Assembly (NCBI RefSeq): GCF_003605365.2
Contig: NZ_QYTU02000022.1
Span: forward strand, 1-63,415
DNA from: Siminovitchia fortis
GTDB taxonomy: Bacteria > Bacillota > Bacilli > Bacillales > Bacillaceae_C
Direction: 5' to 3'
Length of the DNA: 63,415 nt
The notes under the pieces are model-generated. The model did not search any database. It was not told the DNA's origin and worked only from the letters and a program-made list of their open reading frames with translations. This document shows positions 54,424 through 63,164 of this stretch, one piece after another. The position numbers and the translations under genes are program-made. Every line of letters starts with the position of its first letter. The first letter of the stretch is position 1.

Positions 54424-55167
54424 ATGAATAGAAGATATATCTATATTGTACTGACCTATATTGCGATGCAATTATCCGTTTTTATCGGCATGCCCCTTTT
54501 ATATGCCATTGGAACGAAACTTTTGCATCTCCCTTCTCAGGAAGCGAAAATCCAAGCGACAGGATATTGGCTTGTGTTCAGCTTTTTTGTTGGACTGGCC
54601 ATTGTATTGTTTTTGCTTAGGAAAGATGAAAAACATAATAAAATTGACCGGGCTGCCCCCCTTCCACTAGGGTGGTCCCTTGTCTGGGCTGCAATCGGGA
54701 TTTTCATGGCCTTTTTTGCACAGATCATCGCAGTGGGCATTGAACAGATGATTGGCGTAAAGCCGGGCTCTGAAAATACACAGGAGATATTGCAGCTTAT
54801 CGACCTTTTTCCTGCAATTGTGTTGATCAGCTCAATTATCGGGCCGATCCTGGAAGAGATCGTTTTTAGAAAAGTCATCTTCGGGACGCTTTATAACCGG
54901 CTCCCGTTTGGAATGGCAGCAGTGATCAGTTCCGTCATCTTTGCTTTTGCGCATATGGAGCCGATCCACTTGATTTTATATACGGCAATGGGATTTGTTT
55001 TCGCTTTTTTGTATGTACAGACAAAAAGAATCATCGTTCCCATCATCGCACATGTCATGATGAATACACTTGTCGTAGTGGCACAGCGCTTTATCCCTGA
55101 AGATCTGGAGAAAAACATTCAAAGCTTTATACACTTGGTGCAGTGGATGGGAGGTTTCTTTTCATGA
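54424..55167 (+). CDS. ydiL: CPBP-family intramembrane metalloprotease (YdiL type)
   Basis: A 247-residue membrane protein. The CPBP/Abi active-site motifs are present: EEIVFRKVIFG (EExxxR), FAHMEPIHLILY and HVMMNTLVV. These are glutamate-type intramembrane proteases related to Rce1. The gene is next to a ydiK-like gene and close to groESL, the same setting as ydiL in B. subtilis. The natural substrate is unknown. AAAGGGA precedes the ATG. Confidence 0.9.
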   Translation: MNRRYIYIVLTYIAMQLSVFIGMPLLYAIGTKLLHLPSQEAKIQATGYWLVFSFFVGLAIVLFLLRKDEKHNKIDRAAPLPLGWSLVWAAIGIFMAFFAQIIAVGIEQMIGVKPGSENTQEILQLIDLFPAIVLISSIIGPILEEIVFRKVIFGTLYNRLPFGMAAVISSVIFAFAHMEPIHLILYTAMGFVFAFLYVQTKRIIVPIIAHVMMNTLVVVAQRFIPEDLEKNIQSFIHLVQWMGGFFS

Positions 55168-55361
55168 GGTCACCGTTGTTTTCCGGCATGATCTATATTA
55201 TGCTTGGAATTGTATTCACATTTTTTGCCGTTCAACAAGTAAAATTAAACGAGTGGGGTTTCATAGTTTACTTATTGATTATTTTGGCCACCTTCGATTT
55301 CGGGGCAGGCTTTCGACTGATCTTCCTCCACTTTAGATTGAAAAATGAACAAAGAAAATAA
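55164..55361 (+). CDS. ydiK: YdiK-like small membrane protein (DUF4305)
   Basis: A 65-residue protein with two membrane segments (GMIYIMLGIVFTFFAVQQV, then FIVYLLIILATFDFGAGFR). The ATG at 55164 overlaps the ydiL stop and has GGGAGG upstream; the longer frame from 55143 lacks a site. It matches YdiK in size and position. Function unknown. Confidence 0.8.
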   Translation: MRSPLFSGMIYIMLGIVFTFFAVQQVKLNEWGFIVYLLIILATFDFGAGFRLIFLHFRLKNEQRK

Positions 55362-55391
55362 AGAGACATCACTGGCGATGTCTCTTTTCTC
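55361..55391 (+). terminator. Terminator after ydiK
   Basis: AAGAGACATC pairs with GATGTCTCTT and is followed by TTCTCTT. Confidence 0.8.
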
Positions 55392-55406
55392 TTCAAAATG
55401 CCGCAG

Positions 55407-55432
55407 CTAAACGGGCGCTTGCGCTTTTTTCA
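55407..55432. repeat. Solo terminal fragment of the palindromic repeat family
   Basis: GCTAAACGGGCGCTTGCGCT followed by TTTTT is, in reverse, the same GCGCAAGCGCC-type end that opens copy B. It stands alone about 60 bases before that copy. Confidence 0.45.
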
Positions 55433-55494
55433 CTAAGTAAGAAAGTATAAGATGTTTTAGCTTTAAAATTTTGAACAAAGCCTTTTGTTGTCTA

Positions 55495-55752
55495 GCTCCA
55501 GCGCCTATCGACTAGCAAACTTCGCACCTCCTCCTACGATAAGTCAACATCGGCTCGTTCCTCGCCGTGTTGTCCGGCTGCGAGTGCCATCGGCTCGAGG
55601 TCATAAGCCAATCGCTGCTGAAGGCAAACTACGCCTTCTTCAGCGCTCGTCTTATGCTTGTCGCCGATAAGCAGGCACTCTCCGCCTTTCCTTATCCTTT
55701 ATCTCGTCGGAGGCACTCCAGTCTGTACGTCGATGGGCAAGGCGCTTGCGCT
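55495..55752. repeat. Large nested palindromic intergenic repeat, copy B (inverted)
   Basis: The reverse complement of this segment matches copy A at 7545-7803 over its whole length, including a core of more than 100 nearly identical bases. Differences cluster near the ends and in the central loop. It lies between ydiK and tatC, ending just before the tatC stop codon. The outer arms TAGCTCCAGCGCC and GGCGCTTGCGC resemble short terminal repeats. Confidence 0.8.
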
Positions 55753-55757
55753 TTTCT

Positions 55758-56516
55758 TTATTGTGGTTCATTTATTGCGCGCTCCTGCTCCGCTTGGGAA
55801 GCCTGCGCCTTTTTGTAGCCTATTTTTGAAATCCATATGCTGATTTCATACAGGAGAAGCAAGGGAACCGTCACCATCATATGTGAAATGACGTCTGGAG
55901 GCGTAATGAATGCCGCTACCACGATCAAAATAAAATAGGCGTATTTCCGGACCTGCCGGAGAAATGCCGGCGTTACAATTCCGAGCCGCGTCAGGAACAA
56001 CACTACAACCGGCAATTGAAAAAGCACGCCAAATGGTATCGTGATCTGAAACAGAAAATGGAAATACTCATTGATTCCGATCGTCGTCTGAATGTCCATA
56101 TTGCCCGATAAGCCAAGCATGAAGCGAATGACGAACGGGAAAAGGACGAAATACGCAAAAAGCACTCCCGCCAGAAATAACGTGACAGAAACGGGGATAT
56201 AGCTGAGCGTCACTCTTCGTTCCTTCTCTAATAAACCAGGGCTGATAAATGCCCACAGCTGGTATAAAATGACCGGAGAGGTCATAATGAAAGCCAGCAC
56301 AAACGCCATTTGCATAAACACCTTGAACGGATCAGTCACCCGAAAGGCGTTCATCGTTATATCATGGACGATGCTTGCATGCTGGAGCCATTTTATAAGC
56401 GGCTGTGATAAAAAAAAGCTGACAATAACCGCCAGCACAAAGAAAACGACTATAATGACCAGCCGTTTTCTTAATTCTTCTATATGATCAAGAATCGTCA
56501 TATTCTTCTGATCCAT
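55758..56516 (-). CDS. tatC: Twin-arginine translocase subunit TatC
   Basis: A 252-residue membrane protein with six segments. It begins MTILDHIEELRKRLVIIVVF, then VTDPFKVFMQMAFVLAFI and LPVVVLFLTRLGIVTPAFLR, all TatC signatures. TatC recognises twin-arginine signal peptides. The ATG at 56516 has AGGATGA six bases upstream; the frame extends 25 codons further, into tatA. It forms an operon with tatA, as in B. subtilis tatAyCy. Confidence 0.96.
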   Translation of the reverse strand: MDQKNMTILDHIEELRKRLVIIVVFFVLAVIVSFFLSQPLIKWLQHASIVHDITMNAFRVTDPFKVFMQMAFVLAFIMTSPVILYQLWAFISPGLLEKERRVTLSYIPVSVTLFLAGVLFAYFVLFPFVIRFMLGLSGNMDIQTTIGINEYFHFLFQITIPFGVLFQLPVVVLFLTRLGIVTPAFLRQVRKYAYFILIVVAAFITPPDVISHMMVTVPLLLLYEISIWISKIGYKKAQASQAEQERAINEPQ

Positions 56517-56529
56517 GTCGTTCATCCTA

Positions 56530-56709
56530 TCACTGGCCGGTGTCTTTCTTCTTGTCCTTTTCATCGTCTTCCGCCAGCCCTTTAGTTGCATTCTTGAATT
56601 CGCGCAATGTGTTTCCTGCTGCTTTGCCTAATTCGGGCAGTTTTTTTGGACCAAAAACCAAGAGAGCGACAAAAGCGATAATAATCAAACTTCCAGGACC
56701 TACTCCCAT
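56530..56709 (-). CDS. tatA: Twin-arginine translocase subunit TatA
   Basis: A 59-residue protein: one N-terminal membrane helix (GSLIIIAFVALLVFGPKKLP), the FGPKKLPELGK hinge, an amphipathic helix (NTLREFKNATKG) and an acidic/basic tail. TatA oligomerises to form the conducting path with TatC. The ATG at 56709 has GAGGAGG eight bases upstream. It precedes tatC by 13 bases and follows rex. Confidence 0.94.
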   Translation of the reverse strand: MGVGPGSLIIIAFVALLVFGPKKLPELGKAAGNTLREFKNATKGLAEDDEKDKKKDTGQ

Positions 56710-56754
56710 AGGGTCCACCTCCTCATACTATTATTTTAACGGAAACTCGTCCGT

Positions 56755-57435
56755 TTAGCCATTTAAATTCGTTTTATCCTGTGAATTTTCCGTGTCATCG
56801 TTAGGATAATTTTTCAAGAAATAGATGAGCGATTGAAGCTCAACTGCCAAGTCGATATGATGGACCCGAATGGAAGGCGGGACATTGAGCCGTGCCGGCG
56901 TAAAGTTCAAAATGCCTTTTACATTTGTCTTTTTAATCCGGTCGGTAATCGTCTGGGCAGCGCTTGCAGGAACGGTCAAAATGGCAACCGTAATATCTTC
57001 CTGCTTTAGCCTTTCCTCCAACTCATCCATATCGTAAATCCGGATACCGCAAATTTCTTTTCCGACCTTTTCTTTATCCACATCGAATGCCATTTCAATC
57101 TTTGTATTATTGTTTTTTAGAAAATTATAATGTAAAAAGGCCGTTCCCAAATTGCCGACGCCAATCAATGCGACCTTCGAAAGCTCGTCCTGATCCAATG
57201 TTTTCCGGAAGAAAGTGAGAAGATAGTTTACATTATACCCATATCCCTTTTTCCCAAGCGCCCCAAAATAAGAAAAATCCCTTCGAATTGTGGCGGAGTC
57301 AACCTTGACCGCTTCACTCAGTTCAGCGGATGAAACCCTTTGTTTTCCCGAAGCATGCAAATTTTTCAAGAACCTGTAGTAAAGCGGCAGCCGTTTGGCT
57401 GTTGCCTGTGGTATTTTTGTTGTTTCTTCGTTCAT
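56755..57435 (-). CDS. rex: Redox-sensing transcriptional repressor Rex
   Basis: A 226-residue NAD(H)-responsive repressor. The winged helix includes [20 protein letters not shown] and [14 protein letters not shown]. The Rossmann motif is [16 protein letters not shown], and the C-terminal swapped helix contains [13 protein letters not shown]. Rex represses fermentative and respiratory genes when NADH is low. The ATG at 57435 has GGAGG eight bases upstream. Its place between moaC and tatA is conserved in Bacillus. Confidence 0.97.
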   Translation of the reverse strand: MNEETTKIPQATAKRLPLYYRFLKNLHASGKQRVSSAELSEAVKVDSATIRRDFSYFGALGKKGYGYNVNYLLTFFRKTLDQDELSKVALIGVGNLGTAFLHYNFLKNNNTKIEMAFDVDKEKVGKEICGIRIYDMDELEERLKQEDITVAILTVPASAAQTITDRIKKTNVKGILNFTPARLNVPPSIRVHHIDLAVELQSLIYFLKNYPNDDTENSQDKTNLNG

Positions 57436-57461
57436 TATCCAATCCTCCAAGACTAGATGTA

Positions 57462-57540
57462 AGAAAAGCGAAAGCGCCTGTTCATATTAAGGTAAAGCAA
57501 AACGCGCCTAGTACAAACTGGCATCGCACTAGCGACGATA
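57462..57540. repeat. Diverged fragment related to the palindromic repeat
   Basis: Between rex and moaC, GAAAAGCGAAAGCGCCTGTT opens like the outer arm of copies A and B, and GGCATCGCACTAGCGAC near the other end resembles their closing arm. The middle does not match. It may be a deletion derivative; it runs into the last codons of moaC. Confidence 0.4.
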
Positions 57541-58014
57541 ATCTTTACTGGACACTCCGCCTGTTTTTTCTATTAAAAAAGTCGGTCCGATCACCATTCC
57601 CTTATCAATGGCCTTGCACATATCATAAACAGTGAGCGCAGCAGCGGACACTGCTGTCAAAGCTTCCATCTCTACACCTGTATTTCCGATCGTTTTCACA
57701 GAAACTTGAATAACAAGCTGTTTGTGATTGTCTTTTCCGTCCTGCCATTCAAAAGAAAAATTGATCCCTTTCAAGGGAATCGGGTGGCACATCGGAATGA
57801 TGTCCCACGTCTTTTTGGCCGCCATGATGCCGGCTACTTGTGCGACCGCCAGGACATCACCCTTTTTTACCTTGTTTTGGCTGATATGTTCATAAATTGT
57901 GTTGTTGACTTCAATGCTCGATTGGGCGATAGCCGTGCGGACCGTTTCCGGTTTTCCGCTTACATCCACCATTTGGGCCCTGCCTTCTTCATTAAAATGG
58001 GTCAATTTTTCCAC
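57529..58014 (-). CDS. moaC: Cyclic pyranopterin monophosphate synthase MoaC
   Basis: A 161-residue enzyme of molybdenum cofactor synthesis. It shows [20 protein letters not shown], the active-site loop [13 protein letters not shown] and [20 protein letters not shown]. With MoaA it converts GTP to cyclic pyranopterin monophosphate. The GTG at 58014 lies six bases after AGAGGTG; the frame to 58023 would overlap that site. Confidence 0.95.
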   Translation of the reverse strand: MEKLTHFNEEGRAQMVDVSGKPETVRTAIAQSSIEVNNTIYEHISQNKVKKGDVLAVAQVAGIMAAKKTWDIIPMCHPIPLKGINFSFEWQDGKDNHKQLVIQVSVKTIGNTGVEMEALTAVSAAALTVYDMCKAIDKGMVIGPTFLIEKTGGVSSKDYRR

Positions 58015-58136
58015 GCTCAACACCTCTTATCCATCATACACTATTTTGTCAAGCCTGTCTTTTCTTGCCGAAGAAAATTGTTGATTGTCAAAAACTGAAA
58101 AAATGGTACACTGTCTATGATTAGGGGTGTAAAATC

Positions 58137-60077
58137 ATGCTATTGTTACAGGTACAGCAGATCACCAAATATTTTGGCGCCGATCTGATTTTATCGAATA
58201 TAAAGCTGGAACTCCATGACAGGGACCGGACCGCGCTTGTTGGAAGAAACGGCGCCGGCAAGTCTACGTTACTCAAAATCATAGCGGGGGAATTATCCCA
58301 TGATTCAGGGCAGATTGTGAAGCCGAAAGATGTGACCATCGGCTATTTATCACAGCATACAGGTTTGGAATCAAACTTGACGATATGGGAAGAAATGCTT
58401 ACTGTTTTCGATGATGTCAGGGAGATGGAACAAAAACTCCGGGATATAGAACAGAAAATGTCCGATCCTGCGAATTATGAACAGGATGGTGCCTATGAAA
58501 AATTGTTATCGGAATATGACCGGCTGCAGGAGAAATTCAAGGACATAGGCGGTTATCAATATGAATCCGATATCCGCTCTGTCCTCCATGGGTTCAGATT
58601 TTTTGAAGAGGACCACCATACTCATATATCAACACTCAGCGGCGGACAGAAAACGCGCCTGGCTTTGGCCAAACTTCTTTTAACAAAGCCTGACCTGCTC
58701 ATATTGGACGAGCCGACAAACCATTTGGATATTGAAACGATGGCATGGCTTGAAAAATATTTGCAAAATTATCCTGGTGCACTGCTTCTCGTTTCGCACG
58801 ACCGTTATTTTTTAGACCAAATCGTAACGCAAGTGTATGAGTTGTCCAGACATGAAATTTCAATTTTTCATGGAAACTACAGCAAATATCTGCAGCAAAA
58901 GGCCGAAAATTACGAGCGGGACATGAAGCTTTTTGAAAAGCAGCAGGGAGAAATAGCGAAGCTGGAGGATTTCATCCAGCGGAACCTGGCAAGGGCGTCG
59001 ACGACAAAGCGTGCCCAGAGTCGGCGCAAGCAGTTGGAAAGAATGAAGATCATGGACCGGCCGGCCGGCGATGAAAAGTCCGCATCCTTTTCTTTTTCTA
59101 TCGATAAACAAAGCGGAAACGACGTTCTGTCGCTTGTTGACGGGGCTATAGGATATGATGGCAACCCTTTGGCCAAAAATATTGGCCTTTCTCTGACACG
59201 CGGTGATAGCATTGCGCTTGTCGGTCCGAATGGAATCGGAAAATCTACATTGTTGAAAACAATTATTAAAAAGCTGCCGCTTTTAGCAGGGGATATCAAG
59301 TACGGTTCCAATGTCCAAATTGGATATTACGATCAGGAACAGGCTGATTTATCATCCAACAAGACGGTGCTGCAGGAGCTGTGGGATCACTATCCTTTGA
59401 CAAGCGAAAGAGGCATCCGGACAGTGTTGGGAAACTTCCTGTTCAGCGGTGACGATGTGTTGAAGACCGTTTCTTCTTTAAGCGGCGGTGAAAAGGCACG
59501 CCTTGCTTTGGCCATCCTGATGCTTCAAAAGGCCAATCTTCTCATATTGGACGAACCGACAAACCATTTGGACCTGGACAGCAAAGAAGTGTTGGAAAAC
59601 TCGCTTGTGGATTATCCGGGGACCATTTTATTCGTTTCCCATGACCGCTATTTCATCAACAGGATTGCGACCAAAGTTGTGGAGCTGACTGAAAATGGGA
59701 CTGTGGAGTACCTTGGTGACTACGATTATTATGTAGAGAAAAAGATGGAAATGGCCGAACTGGAAAAAATTGCCCGTGAAAAAATGGCAGATAAGAGCAA
59801 AGCTGTTTCAAAAACTGTGGATAAAAAATCTTATTCTCAGGAAAAAGAAATGAGAAAGCTGGAAAGACAGCGAAAAAGAAGAATCTCTGAAATTGAGGAA
59901 CACGTCGAGCAGCTGGAAGCGGACCTTGCGGAAAAAGAAGAATTGCTCTGCCGGCCCGACATATACGAAGACCATGAACAGTCGCTGGCCATCCACTTGG
60001 AAGTGGAGAAGATTAAGGATGAAATCGATCAACTCATGGAAGAATGGACCGAGCTTTCGGAAGATATGGATTCATAA
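58137..60077 (+). CDS. ydiF: ABC-F family ATPase (YdiF type)
   Basis: A 646-residue protein with two ABC domains in tandem. First domain: GRNGAGKSTLLKIIAGE, LSGGQKTRLALAKLLL and LLILDEPTNHLDIETM. Second: GPNGIGKSTLLKTIIKK, LSGGEKARLALAIL and the same Walker B. The charged linker (ARASTTKRAQSRRKQLERM) lies between them and a coiled-coil tail ends the protein. ABC-F proteins act on ribosomes rather than in transport. TTAGGGG precedes the ATG. Confidence 0.95.
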   Translation: MLLLQVQQITKYFGADLILSNIKLELHDRDRTALVGRNGAGKSTLLKIIAGELSHDSGQIVKPKDVTIGYLSQHTGLESNLTIWEEMLTVFDDVREMEQKLRDIEQKMSDPANYEQDGAYEKLLSEYDRLQEKFKDIGGYQYESDIRSVLHGFRFFEEDHHTHISTLSGGQKTRLALAKLLLTKPDLLILDEPTNHLDIETMAWLEKYLQNYPGALLLVSHDRYFLDQIVTQVYELSRHEISIFHGNYSKYLQQKAENYERDMKLFEKQQGEIAKLEDFIQRNLARASTTKRAQSRRKQLERMKIMDRPAGDEKSASFSFSIDKQSGNDVLSLVDGAIGYDGNPLAKNIGLSLTRGDSIALVGPNGIGKSTLLKTIIKKLPLLAGDIKYGSNVQIGYYDQEQADLSSNKTVLQELWDHYPLTSERGIRTVLGNFLFSGDDVLKTVSSLSGGEKARLALAILMLQKANLLILDEPTNHLDLDSKEVLENSLVDYPGTILFVSHDRYFINRIATKVVELTENGTVEYLGDYDYYVEKKMEMAELEKIAREKMADKSKAVSKTVDKKSYSQEKEMRKLERQRKRRISEIEEHVEQLEADLAEKEELLCRPDIYEDHEQSLAIHLEVEKIKDEIDQLMEEWTELSEDMDS

Positions 60078-60109
60078 ACAGGCCCTGCATGTGCAGGCCT
60101 GTTTTTTAT
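60075..60109 (+). terminator. Terminator after the ABC-F gene
   Basis: ACAGGCC / GGCCTGT arms with an inner TGCA stem, followed by TTTTTTATGG. Confidence 0.85.
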
Positions 60110-60198
60110 GGATTCGAAAAAAGCATCTGAACTTTGAGAAGCGTTATTCACAATTTTACTCACAAATCCGTCTCAATATTTATCAGTTATGAACAAAC

Positions 60199-60260
60199 TT
60201 ATCAACATTATCCACAACAACCTGTTGATTAATCCACATTTTCCACATCTCTGTGGATTA
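60199..60260. promoter_or_regulatory. DnaA-box cluster in the tsaD-ydiF intergenic region
   Basis: Five DnaA-box-like 9-mers occur in 62 bases: TTATCAACA (60199), the consensus TTATCCACA (60208), TAATCCACA (60230), TTTTCCACA (60239) and the inverted TGTGGATTA (60252). Two pairs abut end to end, and AT-rich DNA follows. In B. subtilis the gcp(tsaD)-ydiF gap is one of the known intergenic DnaA-binding regions, so the feature is probably conserved and helps control replication initiation. Confidence 0.75.
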
Positions 60261-60330
60261 TTTATGTGTAACTTCTGACTCTCTCAACTTTTTATTAACA
60301 TTTCCCCATATTCTCTAAAGTTAATCACAA

Positions 60331-60360
60331 AAAAAGCAGATGGACCTCATCCACCTGCTA
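60331..60360 (-). terminator. Terminator after tsaD
   Basis: On the minus strand AGCAGGTGGATG pairs with CATCTGCT and is followed by TTTTTTGTG. Confidence 0.8.
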
Positions 60361-61383
60361 TCAAAAGTTCTCTATATCCAAGCCGGGATTTGCATTCATA
60401 TCTAGTTTCCCTCTTTTACCCGCTTCATACAGCATGCTGCCTGCTGCCGCGATCATAGCGGCATTGTCTGTGCATAGGTAAAGGGGAGGTATGATCAGCT
60501 CAACTTCATCTATTTCGCCGAATGCTTTCTCCAATGAAGCGCGCAATCCCTTATTGGCCGCTACTCCCCCAGCGAGCAAGACCTGCTTTACTCCATATTC
60601 CTTGGCAGCCCGTACTGTTTTTTCCGTTAACACTTCAATGACACTTGCCTGGAAACTTGCAGCCAAGTCTTCTGGGGATATCTTTTCGCCTCGCTGCTCC
60701 GCGTTGTGTAAAGTGTTGATAACTGCAGATTTCAATCCGCTGAAACTGAAATCATAAGACCCTTCTTCAAGCCACGCTCTCGGCAAATCAATGTTAGGCG
60801 TTCCCGCCTGTGCAAGTTTATCAATATGCGGGCCGCCGGGATAAGGCAGATTCAATGTTCGCGCCACCTTGTCATAGGCTTCCCCTGCGGCGTCATCGAG
60901 TGTTTCGCCAATCACTTGAAAGGAACCGTCTTTTTCCATGTAGATCAGTTCTGTATGGCCGCCTGAAACGACAAGTGACAATAAAGGAAACGTAAAATCA
61001 GTGATCAGCCTGTTGGCGTATATGTGGCCGGCGATGTGATGAACCCCGACAAGCGGTTTATTCAAACTGAACGCCAGGGCTTTCGCCGCATTGACACCAA
61101 CAAGAAGGGCGCCGACTAACCCGGGGCCTTCCGTGACAGCAATCGCATCGACATCGTCGAAAGTGACATTCGCTTTTTGAATAGCTTCCTCAATGACAAT
61201 CGTAATCTGCTCCACATGATGCCTTGATGCAAGCTCAGGAACAACCCCGCCGAACCTGCGATGGCTCTCGATTTGAGATGCCACTACGTTTGAAAGAATT
61301 TCCGTTCCATTTTTTACTACTGATGCTGCGGTTTCATCACAGCTTGTCTCAATTCCGAGCACAATTAAATCTTTTTTACTCAT
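60361..61383 (-). CDS. tsaD: tRNA t6A threonylcarbamoyltransferase TsaD
   Basis: A 340-residue ASKHA-fold protein. [14 protein letters not shown] opens it; the metal ligands lie in [23 protein letters not shown] and [12 protein letters not shown] follow. TsaD transfers threonylcarbamoyl to A37 of ANN-decoding tRNAs with TsaB and TsaE. The ATG at 61383 has GGTGA five bases upstream and overlaps the rimI stop by 4 bases. Last gene of the operon. Confidence 0.97.
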   Translation of the reverse strand: MSKKDLIVLGIETSCDETAASVVKNGTEILSNVVASQIESHRRFGGVVPELASRHHVEQITIVIEEAIQKANVTFDDVDAIAVTEGPGLVGALLVGVNAAKALAFSLNKPLVGVHHIAGHIYANRLITDFTFPLLSLVVSGGHTELIYMEKDGSFQVIGETLDDAAGEAYDKVARTLNLPYPGGPHIDKLAQAGTPNIDLPRAWLEEGSYDFSFSGLKSAVINTLHNAEQRGEKISPEDLAASFQASVIEVLTEKTVRAAKEYGVKQVLLAGGVAANKGLRASLEKAFGEIDEVELIIPPLYLCTDNAAMIAAAGSMLYEAGKRGKLDMNANPGLDIENF

Positions 61384-61850
61384 AAATTCACCCACATGAC
61401 CAGCGCATCTTCCTTGTTGTCGGTATAATAACCCCTTCTGATGCCGCCTTCCTGGAATCCAAGCTTTTTATATAAAGATTTTGCAATATGGTTGCTGATG
61501 CGAACCTCAAGCGTCATCGTTTTGGCACCGGCTTCCTTGGACAAACTCATCATCTTACACAACAATTTTTCCCCAAGCTTGCGTCCCCGAAATTCAGGAA
61601 GTATAGCTATGTTTGTTACATGCGCCTCATCTAATATAATCCAAACCCCGCAGTAGCCTGCCTGTACACCGTCTACTTCGATAAACACATAGGAGGCGAA
61701 ACGATTATGTGCAATATCGTTATAAAAAGCTTCCTCGGGCCACGGAGTTGGAAATGAACGGCTTTCAATATGACAGAGATTGTGAATATCATCCACTGTG
61801 GCGAGACGGAACGATATATTTTTCGTTATTTCCATGCTGCGATCAATCAT
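61380..61850 (-). CDS. rimI: Ribosomal-protein-alanine N-acetyltransferase RimI
   Basis: A 156-residue GNAT enzyme. [20 protein letters not shown] opens it. The acetyl-CoA loop region is [20 protein letters not shown] (R-G-R-K-L-G), and [18 protein letters not shown] closes it. RimI acetylates the N-terminal alanine of ribosomal protein S18 and possibly other proteins. It lies between tsaB and tsaD with overlaps on both sides, the common bacterial order. Confidence 0.93.
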   Translation of the reverse strand: MIDRSMEITKNISFRLATVDDIHNLCHIESRSFPTPWPEEAFYNDIAHNRFASYVFIEVDGVQAGYCGVWIILDEAHVTNIAILPEFRGRKLGEKLLCKMMSLSKEAGAKTMTLEVRISNHIAKSLYKKLGFQEGGIRRGYYTDNKEDALVMWVNL

Positions 61851-62547
61851 TGGTCACTTTCCCCTGTCTCTCCAGCCATTTGGCTTCAGCTTCGACAAGC
61901 CGGATATAGTTTGGAGTAAACGTATGAACATTTTCTTCAGGCCGGCTTATTCCCAACAAACCAAGCTCCCCAGGTCTTGGGTTGAATTCGCCAACCGCGG
62001 TGAAATGAGCCCTCTCTCCAAGGGCCGTACGGAAGGTCTCCCTGTGAAGCTCGATATCATTGCCAACAAATAATACAGGTTCACCGGTATCTTTTAAAAT
62101 CTCTGCCCATTCTGCTGCAGGTATGTTTTGATCTTCTTTTATTATGACAGGCTCTTGGTCTTTAACCCGATAGAGCCCTGTATAAATCAATCCGCGCCTC
62201 GCATCAAAAAGCGGTGAGACCAAACCTGGAAAATAACGTCCGGCGGCTGCCAGAACCGCCAAGCTTGAGACACCTGATAAAGGAATTCCCAGGCTCCAGG
62301 CCATCGTTTTGGCAATCGTCACGCCGATGCGGACGCCGGTATACGAACCCGGGCCGCCGGCGACAACAATTTTATCCAAATCGGATGGTTTCGTTTCACA
62401 ATCGGCAAGAAGCCGCTCAATGGCAGGCATGACGCGGATGCTGTGATTCTTCTTCAAATTTGTTATATATTCGCCAATGACCTTCGTTTCGTCTACAAGA
62501 CCGACACCAAGCACGTCATTGGAAGTGTCAATTGCCAGGATTTTCAT
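61843..62547 (-). CDS. tsaB: tRNA t6A complex subunit TsaB
   Basis: A 234-residue TsaD paralogue lacking the metal site. MKILAIDTSNDVLGVGLVDE opens it, and VAGGPGSYTGVRIGVTIAKT is the family signature. It dimerises with TsaD. The ATG at 62547 has GAGGAG seven bases upstream and lies inside the end of tsaE (20-base overlap); the longer frame up to 62670 has no site. Confidence 0.96.
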   Translation of the reverse strand: MKILAIDTSNDVLGVGLVDETKVIGEYITNLKKNHSIRVMPAIERLLADCETKPSDLDKIVVAGGPGSYTGVRIGVTIAKTMAWSLGIPLSGVSSLAVLAAAGRYFPGLVSPLFDARRGLIYTGLYRVKDQEPVIIKEDQNIPAAEWAEILKDTGEPVLFVGNDIELHRETFRTALGERAHFTAVGEFNPRPGELGLLGISRPEENVHTFTPNYIRLVEAEAKWLERQGKVTND

Positions 62548-62998
62548 CAAAAAACTCCTCACATAATGCTTCATACCTCGTCCCAAAAGGCTTAAAAACA
62601 ATGCGCCTTTGATTTTCCGCTTCGTGGAAAATATCAATGGCCAGCCGATCCCGCGGAAGCTGATCCTCAATAAACTTGGCCCATTCCACCACTGTTACAC
62701 CATCACCGTAAAAATATTCATCAAAACCAAGATCTTCGAATGAATCTTCCAAACGGTATACATCCATATGATATAACGGAATCCGGCCATGATACTCTTT
62801 GATGATTGTATAGGTCGGGCTGTTTACATTTCTCTCAATGCCAAGACCAAAAGCCAGTCCTTTTGTAAAAGTGGTTTTACCGGCACCAAGATCACCCTCA
62901 AGAAGCAAAAGGTCTTCCGGTTTGAGCAATTTTCCCAATCGGCGAGCAATCTCCCATGTCTCTTCCGGATTATTTGAGATTAATTCATATGCCTTCAT
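62528..62998 (-). CDS. tsaE: tRNA t6A complex ATPase TsaE
   Basis: A 156-residue P-loop ATPase: LEGDLGAGKTTFTKGLAFGL (Walker A), SPTYTIIKEYHGRIPLYHMD, and VTVVEWAKFIEDQLP near the end. TsaE drives cycling of the TsaB-TsaD complex. It is first in the tsaE-tsaB-rimI-tsaD operon. A terminator for the upstream tRNA separates the two. Confidence 0.96.
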   Translation of the reverse strand: MKAYELISNNPEETWEIARRLGKLLKPEDLLLLEGDLGAGKTTFTKGLAFGLGIERNVNSPTYTIIKEYHGRIPLYHMDVYRLEDSFEDLGFDEYFYGDGVTVVEWAKFIEDQLPRDRLAIDIFHEAENQRRIVFKPFGTRYEALCEEFFDENPGN

Positions 62999-63020
62999 AA
63001 AAGACTCCTTAGTTGATTAT

Positions 63021-63058
63021 ACAAAAAAACCTTAGGTTCCTCTACCTCCCCTAAGGTT
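63021..63058 (-). terminator. Terminator between the initiator tRNA and tsaE
   Basis: On the minus strand AACCTTAGG pairs with CCTAAGGTT and is followed by TTTTTGTAT. Confidence 0.85.
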
Positions 63059-63090
63059 GACTTTGTTTATTTTATTAAATAAGAAGGTAA

Positions 63091-63164
<74 letters not shown>

